Source of the DNA: Otis tarda
Taxonomy: Eukaryota; Chordata; Aves; Otidiformes; Otididae
Reading direction: 5' to 3'
Assembly (NCBI GenBank): GCA_026413225.1
Contig: CM048557.1
Coordinates: forward strand, 40,727,371 to 40,791,370
Length of the DNA stretch: 64,000 nucleotides
This document shows positions 15,501 to 30,500 of the stretch, piece after piece (within the stretch, counting starts at the first letter, position 1; each line of letters begins with the position of its first letter). The notes below the pieces were generated by a model. It was not told the origin of the DNA. It worked only from the letters and a program-made list of their open reading frames with translations, and searched no databases. Position numbers and translations under genes: made by a program.

Positions 15501-18500
15501 GTTTAGTGCAATGTCCTAGACAAGTACTTGCACATGTAACTTCCACAGCACGTGTGTGTGAGCCCTCCACACATGGCTTTGGAGTGTGAATAATCTAAGT
15601 GGATCATAGATTTGCTTACACTCTTCTACCAGAAAAACCCAACTACCTACCTCTGCATTCCTTCCTTTAAAAAAATGTTAGTGAATTCCACTTCCTAAAG
15701 CATCTGATTTCTTTGCACAGTATGTAGTTTAATTAAATTTTGATTGATGTAGTTACTGTAACATCTGTTGACAAGATTATAGTCATTAAGAATGCTGCAT
15801 GGAAAATTCAGTCTCCTGCTTTTGGAGACACTGAAAGTCTCAGATTTAAACTTGTTCCTCATTGTATATCTGGTTTTCATTCCACTCCACTCCCTTGGAG
15901 AAGGGAGATGTTCAGTTTGCTGATGTTTGCTAAGACCCCAGTCAGAAGGAAGAAGGAACAACAATTATTCTGAGGATAGATGGAGTGATTTGCCTGGTGT
16001 CCTGTGAAATCCAGCATGTATCTGCATTAGTTGCTTGTCTCTTTGTGAGTTTCAAAAGTTGTTTTGTATGCTGTGCCTTGGTTAGAATTTGAGTAGCATT
16101 ACAAAGGATGTGTGGTGGATCAGACAGTTTCAAAAAGCAAGCAGATGTTTCCAAGCTCTCCCTATAAAGTTTTAAAGTATTGTACTTTTCAAGATGCTGC
16201 ATATCAGGTTAAGGCAGCAAGGTATGAAAGTGACAAGCATCAAAAGTTTTAAACTGATAGCAAAAAAATTAACATCATATGACTTAAGTTTCATCAGGAG
16301 ATTTTACTGTTCAGTTATCCTCTGTATGACTGTTTTCTGTAATCTGACATTAGTAAGGAAAATCTTGTCCCCCTTCAGAAAAGTGTGTAACACAGTAAAC
16401 TCTCCTATTGCAATGTTTTGAATCTAACCTTTAGGATTTTGGTGAAAAGTCCAAATACTGCTAATATCTTCCATTTAGGCATGTTTCTTCTGGAAGAGTT
16501 AAAATAGGCTTTGCTGGTATGTTGTCCATCACTTGCTAGCAGGAAGAAGATGCCCTTCAGAGTTGTCTTAAGCTTTACAATTTCTGGAAAACTTTGGAAT
16601 ATCTATTAGTAATGAAAAAACAGAGGTTCTAACATAGAGAATCTCCTGAAATGCAGTCCTTTACACCTGCAGTACTAATCACCTTGCAGCTATAAAGTAG
16701 TTAATGGCCAATCATCATGAGTAACATTGATTTTATAATTACTTAAAAGAGGAAAGAAGGTATAGTTACTTAGCTTCATGGTTCTTCAGGACATGCAGTG
16801 TTGTTAATTACCTTCTCATCGGCTTATTATTAAACTGAGGAAGACACTGACTATCCGGGGTGCCTTTGCATGTGAAAGTGTATAGACTCTGAGCAGTCTT
16901 TTATATATGTGATGCCCAAGTTCTAGCAGTGAAAATCATGTAGATCACAACACCTTAAGTAACAAATTTTCTATGAAGTAAACTTAACCATTCACGTTTC
17001 CTGTTTCAAAAAAGAAAGTATTTCAATCCTGAATCCTGCACAGAGAGTTATATTCTATGCAGAAGCACCTGTAACAGATTCCAGGACATCTGGAGGTTCT
17101 GTGTTTATTTGACAGATAGTATTATTATTTAATATCATTTGATAATTATTTGATATTGTTTAGTATTATTTGGCAGATATTGACACTTAGGTATGTATCA
17201 GATATGAACTAAATGTTGATTATATAGTAATTAATTAAGTAAATAATTCTAGTAGATTATTTGTTTAGGTAAGCAGGGCATATATCCGTTGTTTATCACA
17301 AGCTTTCAATAGGAATATTAAATTATCCATATTATGTATATTTTTTGCTAGGCAGGGTAAAAACTTGTTTTACTGCATTACATATAGATAACATCATTCT
17401 GTTACGAGAATCATTACATCTCTCCTTTGTAATTTTTTAGTTTCAATCCTACTGTATTCTGTAAATTGGGATTTTAATAACCTTTAAAGGTCCCTTCCAA
17501 CCCAAACTGTCCTATGGTTCTGTAAATTTTTTTGTACTGACTGTATGCAATACACAATCCAACTAGCTCTGCAACTCAGCAGATTAGTTTGTATTTAATC
17601 TCTTCAGCTCTCTTCCAGAACTTTTGGAAAAGAAGAGGCTCATTGATCTTCATACAAATGTTGCAACAGCCGTTTTGGAGCATATAAAGGTATGATTGCT
17701 CTCCAGTTTTCAATCAGTAGTGATCCTTACCTGGAGAAATATATTTGAGCAGATGAAGAAAGATAAGAAAGTGAGCCTTCTCAATTGTGCTACCTTTTAC
17801 AGAAATCACTGTATAACATTATTTAGTGTTGAAGGGTGAGAGGAAATGAATTTTGAATGCCTCTGCGTGGAAAGTGAAGTAAAAGTATCATTTATTTTCT
17901 TATCAGAATTTGCTAGTATACTGTCATGTTTTTTATGATGGCCACAACCTTTATTGTGGGTTGAAGTCTTTCCAAAATAAGCTTGTGATGGAGGTGGTTT
18001 GTCTACTTTAGAGATGTGTCATGGCAAATTATGACTTCAGTCAAAGCAATTTTCTGTTCTGTATGTGTTTACTGTTCACCAATGAAAATGATACCAAGAG
18101 GTGTGGCAATAACGATGCAAGTTACTAAACTGGTCTTTCCATCAGGGTCTGTGTTAGATGTCTTGTGCATAATTTAAGCACTTCAGAAGAATGCTTTTTC
18201 TCTTTTCTGTTCAAGTCTGCTGCTCTTGTGTCAGAGAACTTGCAGACAGTTTCAGTATCAAGTAAATACCATGTTTACTACTAGGATAACTTGGAAGATG
18301 GATCTGTTTCCATAGTATGAGAATAGAAATTATAGATGAGGCTTTCAGAAACACTGAAATTCTCGTTTTGAAAGTGATTCAAGCACCAAGTCTCACTGAA
18401 AATCGGTAGTTAGAAAATTTTACCCATGCTATTTATAACTCATGGAAAAAGATGTGTTTTGAAGCTAACTTTGACATTGGTAGAGTGCATAAGATCTGTC

Positions 18501-21500
18501 CTCAATTATTACTGCTACTGAATTTTTTTTTAAACAAAGTACTATAACTAACAAATGATTCATTCTGAATTTTAATGAATAAATTAATTTTACATATTTA
18601 TAAAATTGGGGAAGAGATAAGCGTCTCTCTGTGTTTGGCTCGTTACTATAGGGGCTAGTTTCTGTGCTTTTGCAGTATTAGGCATGTCAGTTTTCATATC
18701 TGACAGTTTAAAAGCAGTACGTTAATACCATTGAAAAAAAAATAGAAGTTGACAATGTCAATATTTTATTTGATGCCTTGTCTCTAAATTCACTATTCTA
18801 AGAAAGATACTGAGATAGTAATGGCAAACCTACTCCAGTAGTATTTTATATATTATTTGTTGGATGGAAGCCAGGTTTCGGAGCAGGATGTGAAATGGTA
18901 GTAACATCAGTTTGGATCGCCGGTGTCCTCTTGGCAATGAACTGGAGTCAGATGCACTTGTTCATTCTCCGTTAGGGCATAGTGACGTACTTTTCTGTTA
19001 CCTAGACATGGAAGGAATTGCCTTAGGGTCCCTCTGCTATAGGACTCTACTAGCTCTTTGTCTCCCTCCTCTTATGGGGTGCCTGCTATTGGAGAGTTCC
19101 CAGGGAGTGCTGATCCCTTTCTCCATAAATGATTCTTAATTCTGGTATTGCGAAGTGCTCGGGCTCCTTACCTTCTTATTGTATAGCTGTCAAAGAAGAT
19201 TATGAGACATATGAGCATGCAGTTTCTTCAATATACTGATGATATGTGCTTCTGTATCATCTTTTCTTTAGAGTTAAAAAGAATTACTTCCTTTGTCTCC
19301 AGATATTTAGGAAGCTATGGTAAACTCAAACTAATGCAGAAGCACATGGTTTTTTTTCTGTTGGAATTTACCTACACTAAAGCCTTTTAACTGAATGAAT
19401 GTTTCTTTCGACTGCTTTGTCCTGTCTATTTTCTCTGCTCTTTTCACTCTCCAGAGTTCTAGACAGTGTCTTTCTGTCTCAAGCTGTGGGATTTTAATGT
19501 GCAGGATGATATGCTAATACCTAATGAATTCCTCAAAAATACTCTCAATAAGGGCACTTTCTCAGTACTCTTAAAATAAATTCTGATGACACCTTGAGAC
19601 TGTGGTTAATAGATTTTATATACAGTTAAATAATTACACCAGATTAGGATAAGAGATAATTTTTTTGGCAAGTGCTCAGGTCATGAGAACTAGTGAGGCT
19701 CTTCTTCAGGTTACTTCAGGTTTCACTTTTAAAATAATCTGGAAGAACATTCATACTTTAAAATAGGCTGTTTGCATTGTCCATTATGGTTTTTTTACTA
19801 CCTTAAGTATTTGAGTATTTTTCTTCACTACATATATGAGAATCAGTGCAAAGAATGCTACGAGACCTGCTTTAGATATGCTAAGTGAATTTAATTTTTC
19901 TTGTGGTCATATTTTAGTGTTCAGTTTACAGCTGCTTTCCACATTCTCTTGGATCATTTTCTAAGACACAGCAAGAGGAAACCAGAAATTAATCACATAC
20001 TTAGGGGTCCTGTCAGTTTTCTGGCATATCTAAGTGTTTAGTGAAATAATGGAAAGAATGCACCACTTTTTTTTCACAAAGTAAACCACCAAGTATTTAT
20101 TGTCAGTGCTTAGAACAAATGCATCCTTGTTTTGCATTGATTGTTCTTTTTCTGAAGAAGCTGGTGACTTGAAGGACTGTACCAAACAGATAACAGATTT
20201 AGGACTAGAATTATGGATATCTTTCTAGCTACTTTAGAGTTTCAAGTAATGCTTATCTTTGCTTATCCCTCTAACATGAATACTAGGATTACTGAAGTAT
20301 GTTTAATCGTGGCATATAAAAAGGTGTACATTTACACTTATAAAATGATTAATTGGAGTGGGGGTAGATGAGTTAACATCTTTCTAGAATCCTATACATA
20401 TGAATGGCAGATTTTAATATGAATTATTATCTGCCTTAGATTACTGACACTTCTTTGGTTTAGGGTTTTTTTTCAGTTCCTACATTATTTTCTTATCATG
20501 TATCTCCAATTTTGCTTGATGTCAAGGCCTGATACTTTGAATTACTCCATTATTGGGATTGCCAATAGCCTTTCAAATTATCAAATTCATATTTTGTAAA
20601 GGAATTCCATTATTTTAACTACTCTTTTAAATGAGGTTACATTTTTGTCTTACCATGTGAATAGAAACAGTGTTTGTGAAACATATTTGTCGCTGTGGTC
20701 CAGGCTGTTTTTCTGTAGTTCAGAACTGATAATTGAATAACTTTCCAGTAAACAGCGGCTTTTTCTGAGTTTAGTTACAGTGACCTTTCCAGCATCACTC
20801 TGTGCAGTTCAGTCGAAGGGAACTGGCTGTAGCTGCCACTTTAAGCCTCCTCCCAGAGTTTCTCTTCCTCTTGATAGAAGCACACTATCATTAGCTGACC
20901 AGCCCTGCTCGTTCTGGAGGCTGTTATTTCTGGGTTTTTTTTGTCAATATCTTTGAGGAATTCCTCCCAGTAATTTCTTAGAAAATCTCTTATCTCTTCT
21001 ACTACATTTTTTCTCTCTCTCTCTGAAAGGAAGAAGCTTTGTACTGTAAGGAGAAGAGCCTCCAAGTCTTTAGAAATGTAACCCTCTAAGAGATTTCAGT
21101 GGGTCCTGCTTCCACTTCTCCGCTTAGAAAAGAAAGATTTTTGTGTTCATTTTGGAGTACAGTGCTCAGGTAGAGATTCCCATGTGCTTTAGTAATTTTC
21201 CCTAGAACAAGTTTGGCTTGTGAACAGCCTCTTCATAAAGATGCTAAGTTTAAAACTTTCATATTTCTTTTTTTTTAATAAAAGACAAGCAAGCTGACGT
21301 GTAGCACTTTAAATGCAGCACAGATCCTGTCCCTGAATTGGCAGGCAGAAAGGTCGCCTGAATGAGGTTGATGTGGAGCAAGATGTCATAGCAGGAAATC
21401 AAGAGCAGGAGGCAGAAAGGGAATAACTGTAAATGTAAATGCATCTTGATTTTATTCCTGGTTTTTATTATTTTTTTTCTTCACCTTGCTTGACAGTTTG

Positions 21501-24500
21501 GCACCTATAAGAACCTCTTTGCTGTCTTTTTCATTGAATCCACAGGATTGTTTAGCTCCTATTCCCCAGCTTTTCCTCTTGGCATGTCTGTGAGTTTGCC
21601 ATTGAGTGAGCAAAATTGCACTTTCTTAGATTAAATGGGACATCTGCTTCTTATCAGCACTTCTTAGACAAGTTGGCTCTTCGGGATGTAATTGTCTCAT
21701 TGATGTGGCATATCTGGGAAATCTGTCAAAAGGTAACTAGAAGTGTTTAAGGCTATCCAGTAATCCATGTGAAGTTCACATAGGTGTCCATCTAACTCCT
21801 AGCGAACCACTATAAGAAAAATATTGGGGTAATTAGCATCTTTGCTAGTAACCTTCATTAGTTATCTGGTGAAGAAGCAACTGAATAGACTTACCATACT
21901 GATCTGTCTCTTTAGTTTGTGCTTCTGTTGCATCAAAAAGAGTGTCTCAAAAATTTTATATTGCTGCTTACCTTCGATGTCCCTGTTGTGGACAGAAATC
22001 TGTTTGGGATTTTTTCCCGAAAGAGTGCTAAGTTTGCACTTCAAAGTAATTGTCCAAAATTTTTTAAGAAAGTGAGTGTACATATACCATTAATGTTTCA
22101 GTTTAGGCTCAAAGTATAGCAAATATATGCACCAAGTGAGTTTTCTTTGCTGCGGTTAGTCTGTTTTGTTCAGCAGTCTTAGTCAAACAGTCATAACATT
22201 GCACATGGTTGAGAAGAATTTTACCTAGTTTGTGCTCTAAGTTAGTTAACAACTAAATCTGTTCTTACAACTGAAAGTATCTCGTGTTTGAATGTCATAA
22301 TTTTGTTTAAAAGTTGATCTGTAAACAAATATAGTGAATTAGTGAATCTTTATTCTGTACATTTTTACATGCCGTCTGAATAAATTTGTCTTAAACATAT
22401 CACCAGCTAATGTAATATGAGTATTGCCAAGTTCTACAGTAATATATTTATCTTAATAAGATTCAGTTTACACATTTCAAGACAATCCTTTGCTTGTTGG
22501 ATGCCTTTTGTCTGGGAAAAATATTTTAAACTTAAAAACATTGAATTTAAGGAGATACAAATGTAGTTAAAACACAAAAAGCAAATAAATGTAATGGAAA
22601 GACTAGAAAAATCTTAGTATCGTAGAATCATAGAATAGTTACGCTTGGAAGGGACCTTCAAAGGTCATCTAGTCCAACACCCCTGCAAGGAGCAGGGACA
22701 TCCCCCACTAGATCAGGTTTCTCAGAGCCTCATCCAGCCTGGCCTTGAACGTTTCCAGGGATGGGGCTTCCACCACCTCTCTGGGCAATCTGTTCCAGTG
22801 CTCTACAAACTCGCATTGTAAAAAATTTTTTCCTAATATCCAATCTAAATCTACCTCCCTCTATTTTGAAACCATTACCCCTTGTCCTGTCACAATAGGC
22901 CCTACTAAACAGTCCCCATCTTTCTTGTAGGCCCCCTTGAGGTACTGGAAGACCGCTATAAGGTAGTTTTTTGCAATTATTTTATCTCTCTAGAGAGAAT
23001 TAAGGAAACTATAATACAGATAGTCTCCAAGATACTGTAGAATTTAAGTCACAGAAGGTATCTGATGTGCTGGCTATCAAATTGCATCTGAAGTAAGAAC
23101 TTGCAAAAAGGCTGGTTGTTCAGTTCTGTTCAGACTTTAAACTAGTGCAACATAACCACTCATAATCACTTTAACTTTGTCTAAATACAGGATTAATCCA
23201 AGGTTTTACAGTAGTGTAATTGCCAAAACTTGGCTGTGACTACTCTTCCAACATGAGCTCAAGGTAAATATAACTTGAAAGAAGCTCTAGCTTTTGGGTT
23301 CTTTGTTACTTCATACATCTGTGGTAGTTGTAGTCACTATGACAAACAACAGAAGACATCCTTCTGCCCCTAAAAGTAGCAAGTGGTCATTTTCTGAGGA
23401 CTCTTCCTGGTAATTTACTTTATAAGCTGTAATTACAAGCTTTCAGAAAGGCGTTAAGTTAAGTTGCTGTTCCGCAAGTAACTGCTCTTCTCAATGAGTT
23501 CAGTAGATGGTAAATGAGAAATAGAAGTGTTATATAGCTATCTGCATCATAAGCTGCTTGCCAAAGGCTTTCAATATGAAAATATGCTTGTGACTTACCT
23601 CTTTTTTTTATTTTGTATTCTTATCTCCAGCTCTTTTTTGATGAACTTAAAATATTCAGAGGGTGAAATAGCCTAATATCCTTAGGCTAGAGAAGTACCT
23701 TTCTTTTTTCTTCTTCTTTTTTTTTCTTTTTTTTTTTTTCCCAGGGGTAGTGAAATAACTTTTTTAAAATTCAATTTCTTTATTTGTGATCTCAGGAGTA
23801 ATTTAGTAGGATTCAAAAATATGTGAAAACCAGACTTCTAAAGTTTTTATGTTGCTGTTCATTAAACAACCACTGCACTGGGTTAGAAGGTGCCATAGGA
23901 GTTTTGCATGCCTCAGCGTTATGAGGCGAAATTTCCTGAATCTCTTAACTCAAGAAGAGCCCTGGTGACTCTTGCCTTACTCTGGTGATATCATTTCAGT
24001 CTCCCAATGGGCGTGATGTGGAGCTGAAACACTTCCAAGGCAACGAGATGGGGATCCCCTCTGCTGGTCTCCTCTTTGAGCCGATGCACAGCTGAGTGCG
24101 TCCAAGCACCAGGATTTAGTTAGTTAGTTTAGTACCAGCCCAAGCTGGCAGTTGCCAGCTTTTCTCTAGGATGATGCCTTAGTGTATTTAGGAATTCCCT
24201 ACATTTATCTGCATTGAGTAATTGCCTTGCTGACTGCAAGACTTGAGGTTCAACATAAATTTGGCATCATATTCACTTGACCATTATTTTTTCCTGTTGC
24301 AGTATAACACTACCTATGATGGCATGTAGTTTTCAGCCATAGTTGAAAACAAAGTTCCTCTTCCAGTTTAATGTTTGCATGTTGGACCTCCCTTGCTTAA
24401 CTTGCATTTTCACTTTTAATATGAAAATTACATAACTGACAATTTTCTGAGAGTTAATAAAAGCGTATTATAATGCAAGCATTTGTTATTTTTACTGATT

Positions 24501-27500
24501 ATTTATTTAAAAGTAAATTTTTAAAAACAATCTTGATAACTAAAACCTAATACTTTCTCAGTGTTGAGATGTTAACCCTAACGCTTACTCTTAAACAGAG
24601 TCGAAAGCTGGATGTGTATTTTGAATATGAGGAAAAAATAATGAGCAAATCTACTCTGGATAAATCTCTTCTGGACATGATTTCTGACCCAGATGGTGAG
24701 TACTTTAAATCTGAACTTGGTATAAAATTTGTTAAGATATGCAATAAATCTGTACCTGCTGAAACTTCAGGATTCATAAAGAGCTTATGTGCAACCTGTG
24801 CAAGACTTGTAAAGAAAACAACTTTTTATTGATTTTTAGTAGCAGTCTAGAGAGTTTAGTATTTTGGTTGAGTAATATCCAAAATATTGGCAACCATTGG
24901 CTAAAATCCTTTCTTAACTTCTTGGTTCTGAAGGTCAAAATATTTTAACATTTGTGCTTCTCCGGTATTTCTTAGAATAGCATGGAATTGTGTGGTCTGA
25001 ACAATACTGATTCTTTAAAATCCTAATGCATATTTTATAATGCATACATACTTCACAAAGAATGAAAAAGGGCATTTCATAGAATTTGGTTAGATGAAGG
25101 GATTGTAATGTAAGTAGCTCTTGCTTGTGTAAGGAAAAAGATGGATGGGAGAAGGTGGAGAGAAGGGAAGCAAGGTGTAAATTGGCAAGCTCACTGAGAG
25201 ACTCACCTGAAATTTTGCATGCGTTCACCCAGCTGTGGCATGTCTGTTTTCATCGTCTGAGAGCAATGCATCCCAGCTTCTGTTTCGTATATGGTTCACA
25301 CATAACAAACCTTTTCACACTGGGTGATACTCAGATTCTCTGTTAGCAGGAGTCACTAGGGACCTTTCTGTAAAAGGCTGAGACCAGAATGGGTTCTCAG
25401 CTTTTCATAGTATCATAGCATCAACTCTCATTTCAACCTCTCACAACCTGGGTCATGTCACAACCCTCTGATGGATTTCGGTATGATCTGATACCAGTTG
25501 GCTGAGACAAAATAACCTGCAGAGCAAGATTGTAAAACTTAAGTTATGACCACTGGCCTGCCTGCATATTGGCAAGTATATTGGCAAACCTTGAGCATTT
25601 AGAGACCCAGGGTTCCTGCTCTTTTCTCAGTGTGCTCTTTAAGAAAATGTTTTGTTACTGCATGCTTATGTTTGTAGTCTTGTAGCTATGTACTGGACCT
25701 AATGTCTGCTTGAAGTTTGTATAATGATTCATATTTATAGAAAGAGTATATATAAATCCTGCTGACTTTAAAAAAAATCTTTTATTAGTGTCTGTGCTGT
25801 AGAATCAAAAGGCAGTTGAAGAAATACTGCATGGTTGATAGAAGTCTGAGCTAAAATTTTACAGTTCTCATATTGCATCAAGTCTAGAAACTTAACAAAC
25901 TTCCAGAAAATCTAATATCAGACATCAATCTGTAATTCAATACAGACATCCATTTTTAATATGAAGCTAATAAGAATAGATATAATCTGTACTTCTATTA
26001 AGTGTCAATACAAACTAGTCCTTTTCCATGTTCAGAATTAACTCTTCATGTACTATTTTGATTTCAGCTTTTGTGTTTGCGTGAACTTAGATATTAAACT
26101 AGAAAATACTATGCTTGCTAGTATTTCCCTTCAAACCAATTACTTTTTACCTGAATCCACATTTTCTGTGCATTTTTAGATGGCAGTATAAAGCAAATTG
26201 TTTTCCAAGCCTGATGTATCATATCAACATTCCTATTAGCAAAGTTCTTGGGTTTTATTCAATCAATTAGGTTTCCAAGCTAGAATTTTCCTTCATAAGC
26301 TAAGTATTACAGTGTTCACAATAGCACACTAGCATTTTGTATGCATTGCCTAGGTTTAAGATAAGTTTATGTAACACAGGTTTTAAGTTAAATCATGACG
26401 ATTATTTCTGGGCATCCTATCTCATAAAACTGGCCAGCTTCCTATTGTGTGATTCACTGAGAAATACCAGCAGAAAACATTCTAAAGGAATGATGTGTCA
26501 AGTCTTCCAGTGCTTTGACAGGTGAAGTCCTTGTTTGGATTATCTGTGGGGATACTTGTCGTGTGGACAATGATATTTGCAGAGCTCTTTACAAAAGCCC
26601 TTAGACTTGACCACTTAACAGCTTCAGGCTTCAGCCTCCCGTTTGCCTATGTTGTACTGATCTACCACTCAGAGCTATTAGCTGCCTCCCAGTTCAGTGA
26701 ATATTATATCCTGGAGCAGTGACAGAACGGGAGTTACTGGGTTTGCTTTGCTCTAGTAGTTAATCAGTGGCCTAAAGGCTACCTGGTGGCCTTTTTTGAG
26801 TGGAAAATAAAATTGTTATGTTCTAGGTTTACCAAGTTAAGTTTTCTTCAGATCATTTAGCACTCTCCCTCTTTATGCTGTCAGACCATAGCCTAGTAAA
26901 CAATAGTGAATATTTTACAGGCAACTGACCTCAGTCTTACAGCTGTTTATCACAGCTATGATTTACATCAGTAGTATGCCAAGAGTAAAGTACTTTGGTC
27001 AAACAAAGTGGTTTCCGTAGGATTTAGTAAAGCGTACACATTACAATCACAATCACAGAATTTTTTTCTTAATTTATTAGCAAGACAAAATGTCACTTAC
27101 ACTCATGTGTGAGACCACTAGCACTGCTGTGAGCACAAACCTTCTGGGAGGTTAGTAGACATGGCAAATAGGCCCAGCAAGACAAGTGCTATGGAGTGCC
27201 AGCATGTTCCAGTTTAAACTGAAACTCGGTGATCAGCAAAGTACTGAAACAAGCTATAAACTGGCAAGCTGGAAACCAAGTCAGTTTCTAAGTCAGTTAC
27301 AGAAACCAAAGTTAGTTACACTGTATGCTTAGAATGTTTAAGTATTTTTTTTGCCTAAGTGAACTCTGGGTGGATGTCTACCTTGAAAGCTGGCTTTTGG
27401 TTTAGATAATACGAAGTTTCTTTAGTGCTTGATCTTCTGGCTGACTGCTATTTGGGAAAGGGTAATAAAACTTATTTCCCAGAAAAAATTGTACGAAGTT

Positions 27501-30500
27501 CTAAATGTTCATTATGACAGTGCTTACTCTTAACTTCTGCCAAACCAAATATATGCTTACTTATAAACAAAAGTTGCATATTAGATTAGATGATCCCCTG
27601 CTGACATGATCCACATTCAGTAGTGGAGGAGAAAAACCCAGAACAATAAACAAGAAAAAAATTATCTTTTTTCTTACCCACAAGTACAAGAAAGTACCTT
27701 TTTATGAAATATTGTACTATATCTAAAGATACCGAGCTTTTTTAATGAAGTATTGGATTGCAAATTTGAAATTTTTGAGAAGTTGTTCTTCTGAAATCTT
27801 CATTTGAAGCTGTCATCTTTAGTAATAGTGATTCTCTTCTAGAAAAAAAAAAGTAGATGATGATAAAAATCTGCTGTATAGTCTGAGTAACACAGGGATG
27901 GCCACATCATCATTTTGACCTGTCAGAGATGAATTTTGATTGCCACTGATAATAATTCCCAAGAATTTGTAGCAGTGTCTTTCTCCAACAAGTGGTATGA
28001 CAAAAGATAATTCAGGAGGTTAAATCCTTCCTGAAGGCAAGTTGGAAGTTCAGGATTTTTTTTCCAGACCAAAAGTTCACATAAGTGCTTTTGCAGCCCT
28101 CAAGTGTTTCAGTACGGTCAACCACAGAGCTGCATAAACAAATTGTAGAGCTAAAAAATAATGTGCTGTGGCTTTTACTTCTATGATTTTTCTTTAGTCT
28201 CTTCTTTGATGGATTTGCTCTCTGCTAATGCTTGCAATCCCCGAATAAAGTAAGACGTAATGCCACTACATAACTTATTTAGTATATTATTTGAAGGATA
28301 ATATTCACTATAAGCAAAAGGAGGAAGTGTAAGTAAACTTTCAGAAACAGTGAGCCAGTCTAACCCATCTTTTAATAAAATTGCTGAATATCTTTCTACC
28401 ATTTTATACACTGAACAAGGCCATGGTTCTAGATAACAATCATCATCATACCTAAACATCTGAATATACATATATCTTATTAGGGAAGAGCAATTAACAT
28501 AGAAGCATAGTTACAATTGTAGTGTTGGTTTTTTGTTTGTTTGTTTTTTGTCACTGCAGCGGGAACTCCAGAAGACAAAATGCGATTATTTCTTATCTAT
28601 TACATAAGTTCAGCTCAGGCACCTTCAGAGGTATGTATGTTCTTTACAGCTTCCAACACCAAATTCTACCACACAAGATTTTTCTGTATCATTTCAGCAC
28701 TAAATATGTATTTCTGCTTCTCTGTGAAGTGAAGTATGAAAGGCTCAGGAAATATTAAAATTTTAAATAAATTTTGTAGTATTATCAGAGCATCTGCTCA
28801 CAAAGCTTTAGCCACCATTTCAAAGGATATGAATGACCAGTAAGAAGGAAGATTATCTTTTGAAGTATTTAGTTCAGAGTTACTGCAAGACACATCTTGG
28901 CATGCTTTCTATTATTCTGCTCCACTGCTAAATAGAAGTAGATAAAACAAAATGTTAATATGACTCTTCACTCTATCCTTCTATATTCAAGAATAATTGG
29001 GTCGGTTAACTACCAGATGAATAAAGGAGAAATGCTTGATGTGCCAATATCTGAATAATTCAGGAAACAATTTATTAATATTTCTTTTGAACTTATCATG
29101 GTTGATTTCAGGGAAGTTAAATTTATTACTATTGTTATTAAATTATTATAATTATATTAAAATAATATAATTATTATAATTAGCAATATATTTACTTATG
29201 ACTTAATATTAATTATTGTTTAATTGTTAAATAAATTGATATTTAATTATTACCATCATTATAATATTGTTATTATAAGCATACGTTATACTGTAGAAAT
29301 GTTATGTGGTAGAAAAATATGTTGAGTTAGGCAGAAAGAAAATATTCTTATAAATGTGTATTACCTCCTCTTCATTTTTGTTATTTGCTATTGTGACATT
29401 TTACAGAAACCAGTATTCTGTCAGGTTTTTTAAAGTTGCTAGTATAAAGGACTGTTCCCATATCTGAAAGTGCACAGGATTTAATTCCACAAATACTGTT
29501 AAGTTTAATGAAAGCTGCTCATAGCAAATTGCATTTTAAGTTATATTTTCGTATTTGGTAAGTGATGGGATTAAGACTCATAATTACTTTTAAACTTTGG
29601 TTAATGCTATAATTTTACATTTCCTGTTTAATATTTAGATAAGGATATCTTGTCTTTCCACATAAAGAGAGTTAAGAGTAGTTTCAACCTTTTGCAATTC
29701 TCCACTTCATGATTTCAGATTGATCTGGAGCAATATAAAAAGGCGTTGATGGATGCAGGTTGTAATCTTGCTCCTTTGAGCTACATAAAGCAATGGAAGT
29801 AAGTAATTTCTTTTTTCTCCTACGTGAGGCTAGAACTGAGTAATTTTATAGAACTCAGCATTGTTATCAAAGAATTATGTATTAATTCTCATACATCATA
29901 AATTATCCTTAAACATTCGTTCTGGCATAATTTTTTTCTGTCATTTGTATGGTAATACCTGCAAATCTCTTTTTAAAACTAAACTCCGGTAATGCCAGAA
30001 CACTATTGAACATGACACATAGTACTGTACTTAATGATCCAAGACAGAAACAACTTACTGAATTAAAGGAAAAGTTATGCTAGTTCAGTTTTTTTGGTTC
30101 ATACCAAAGGCCATACTGCCTATCAGTTTTTCTACTTTTACGTGGTATAAAAATAAAGTCTTTGTCTTTTAAGTATAAAATCTAATTCCTTTCAGTTCCT
30201 TAACTATTGTATGTCTAGACAAGAGGGATACATGTAATAAATAGTTACTTCCTGAAGACTTTGAGAGGCGGAAGTTTTTTCACTTTGAGGACCACAGTGG
30301 AACGTTCTACAGCAGTACGTGCCATGAGTTATGCATTTGATTTCTGTCTCTGCTGTCACAGGGCTTTCACTAAGATGGCTTCAGCTCCAACCAGCTATGG
30401 AAACACTACACCTAAACCTTTGGGGTATGCTTTTGATTAATTTTCTGTAAGCCTTTGGGTTGTTTTAGCTTATTTTAAGTAGTAAAGTGTGATCAGTGCT

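Noticed and set aside
22745-22930. 61-codon ORF as a gene
   Set aside because: It lies entirely inside the inverted CR1 fragment, antisense to the element.
24569-24832. 87-codon ORF as a separate gene
   Set aside because: It is SCFD1 exon w11 read through both of its splice sites into the introns.
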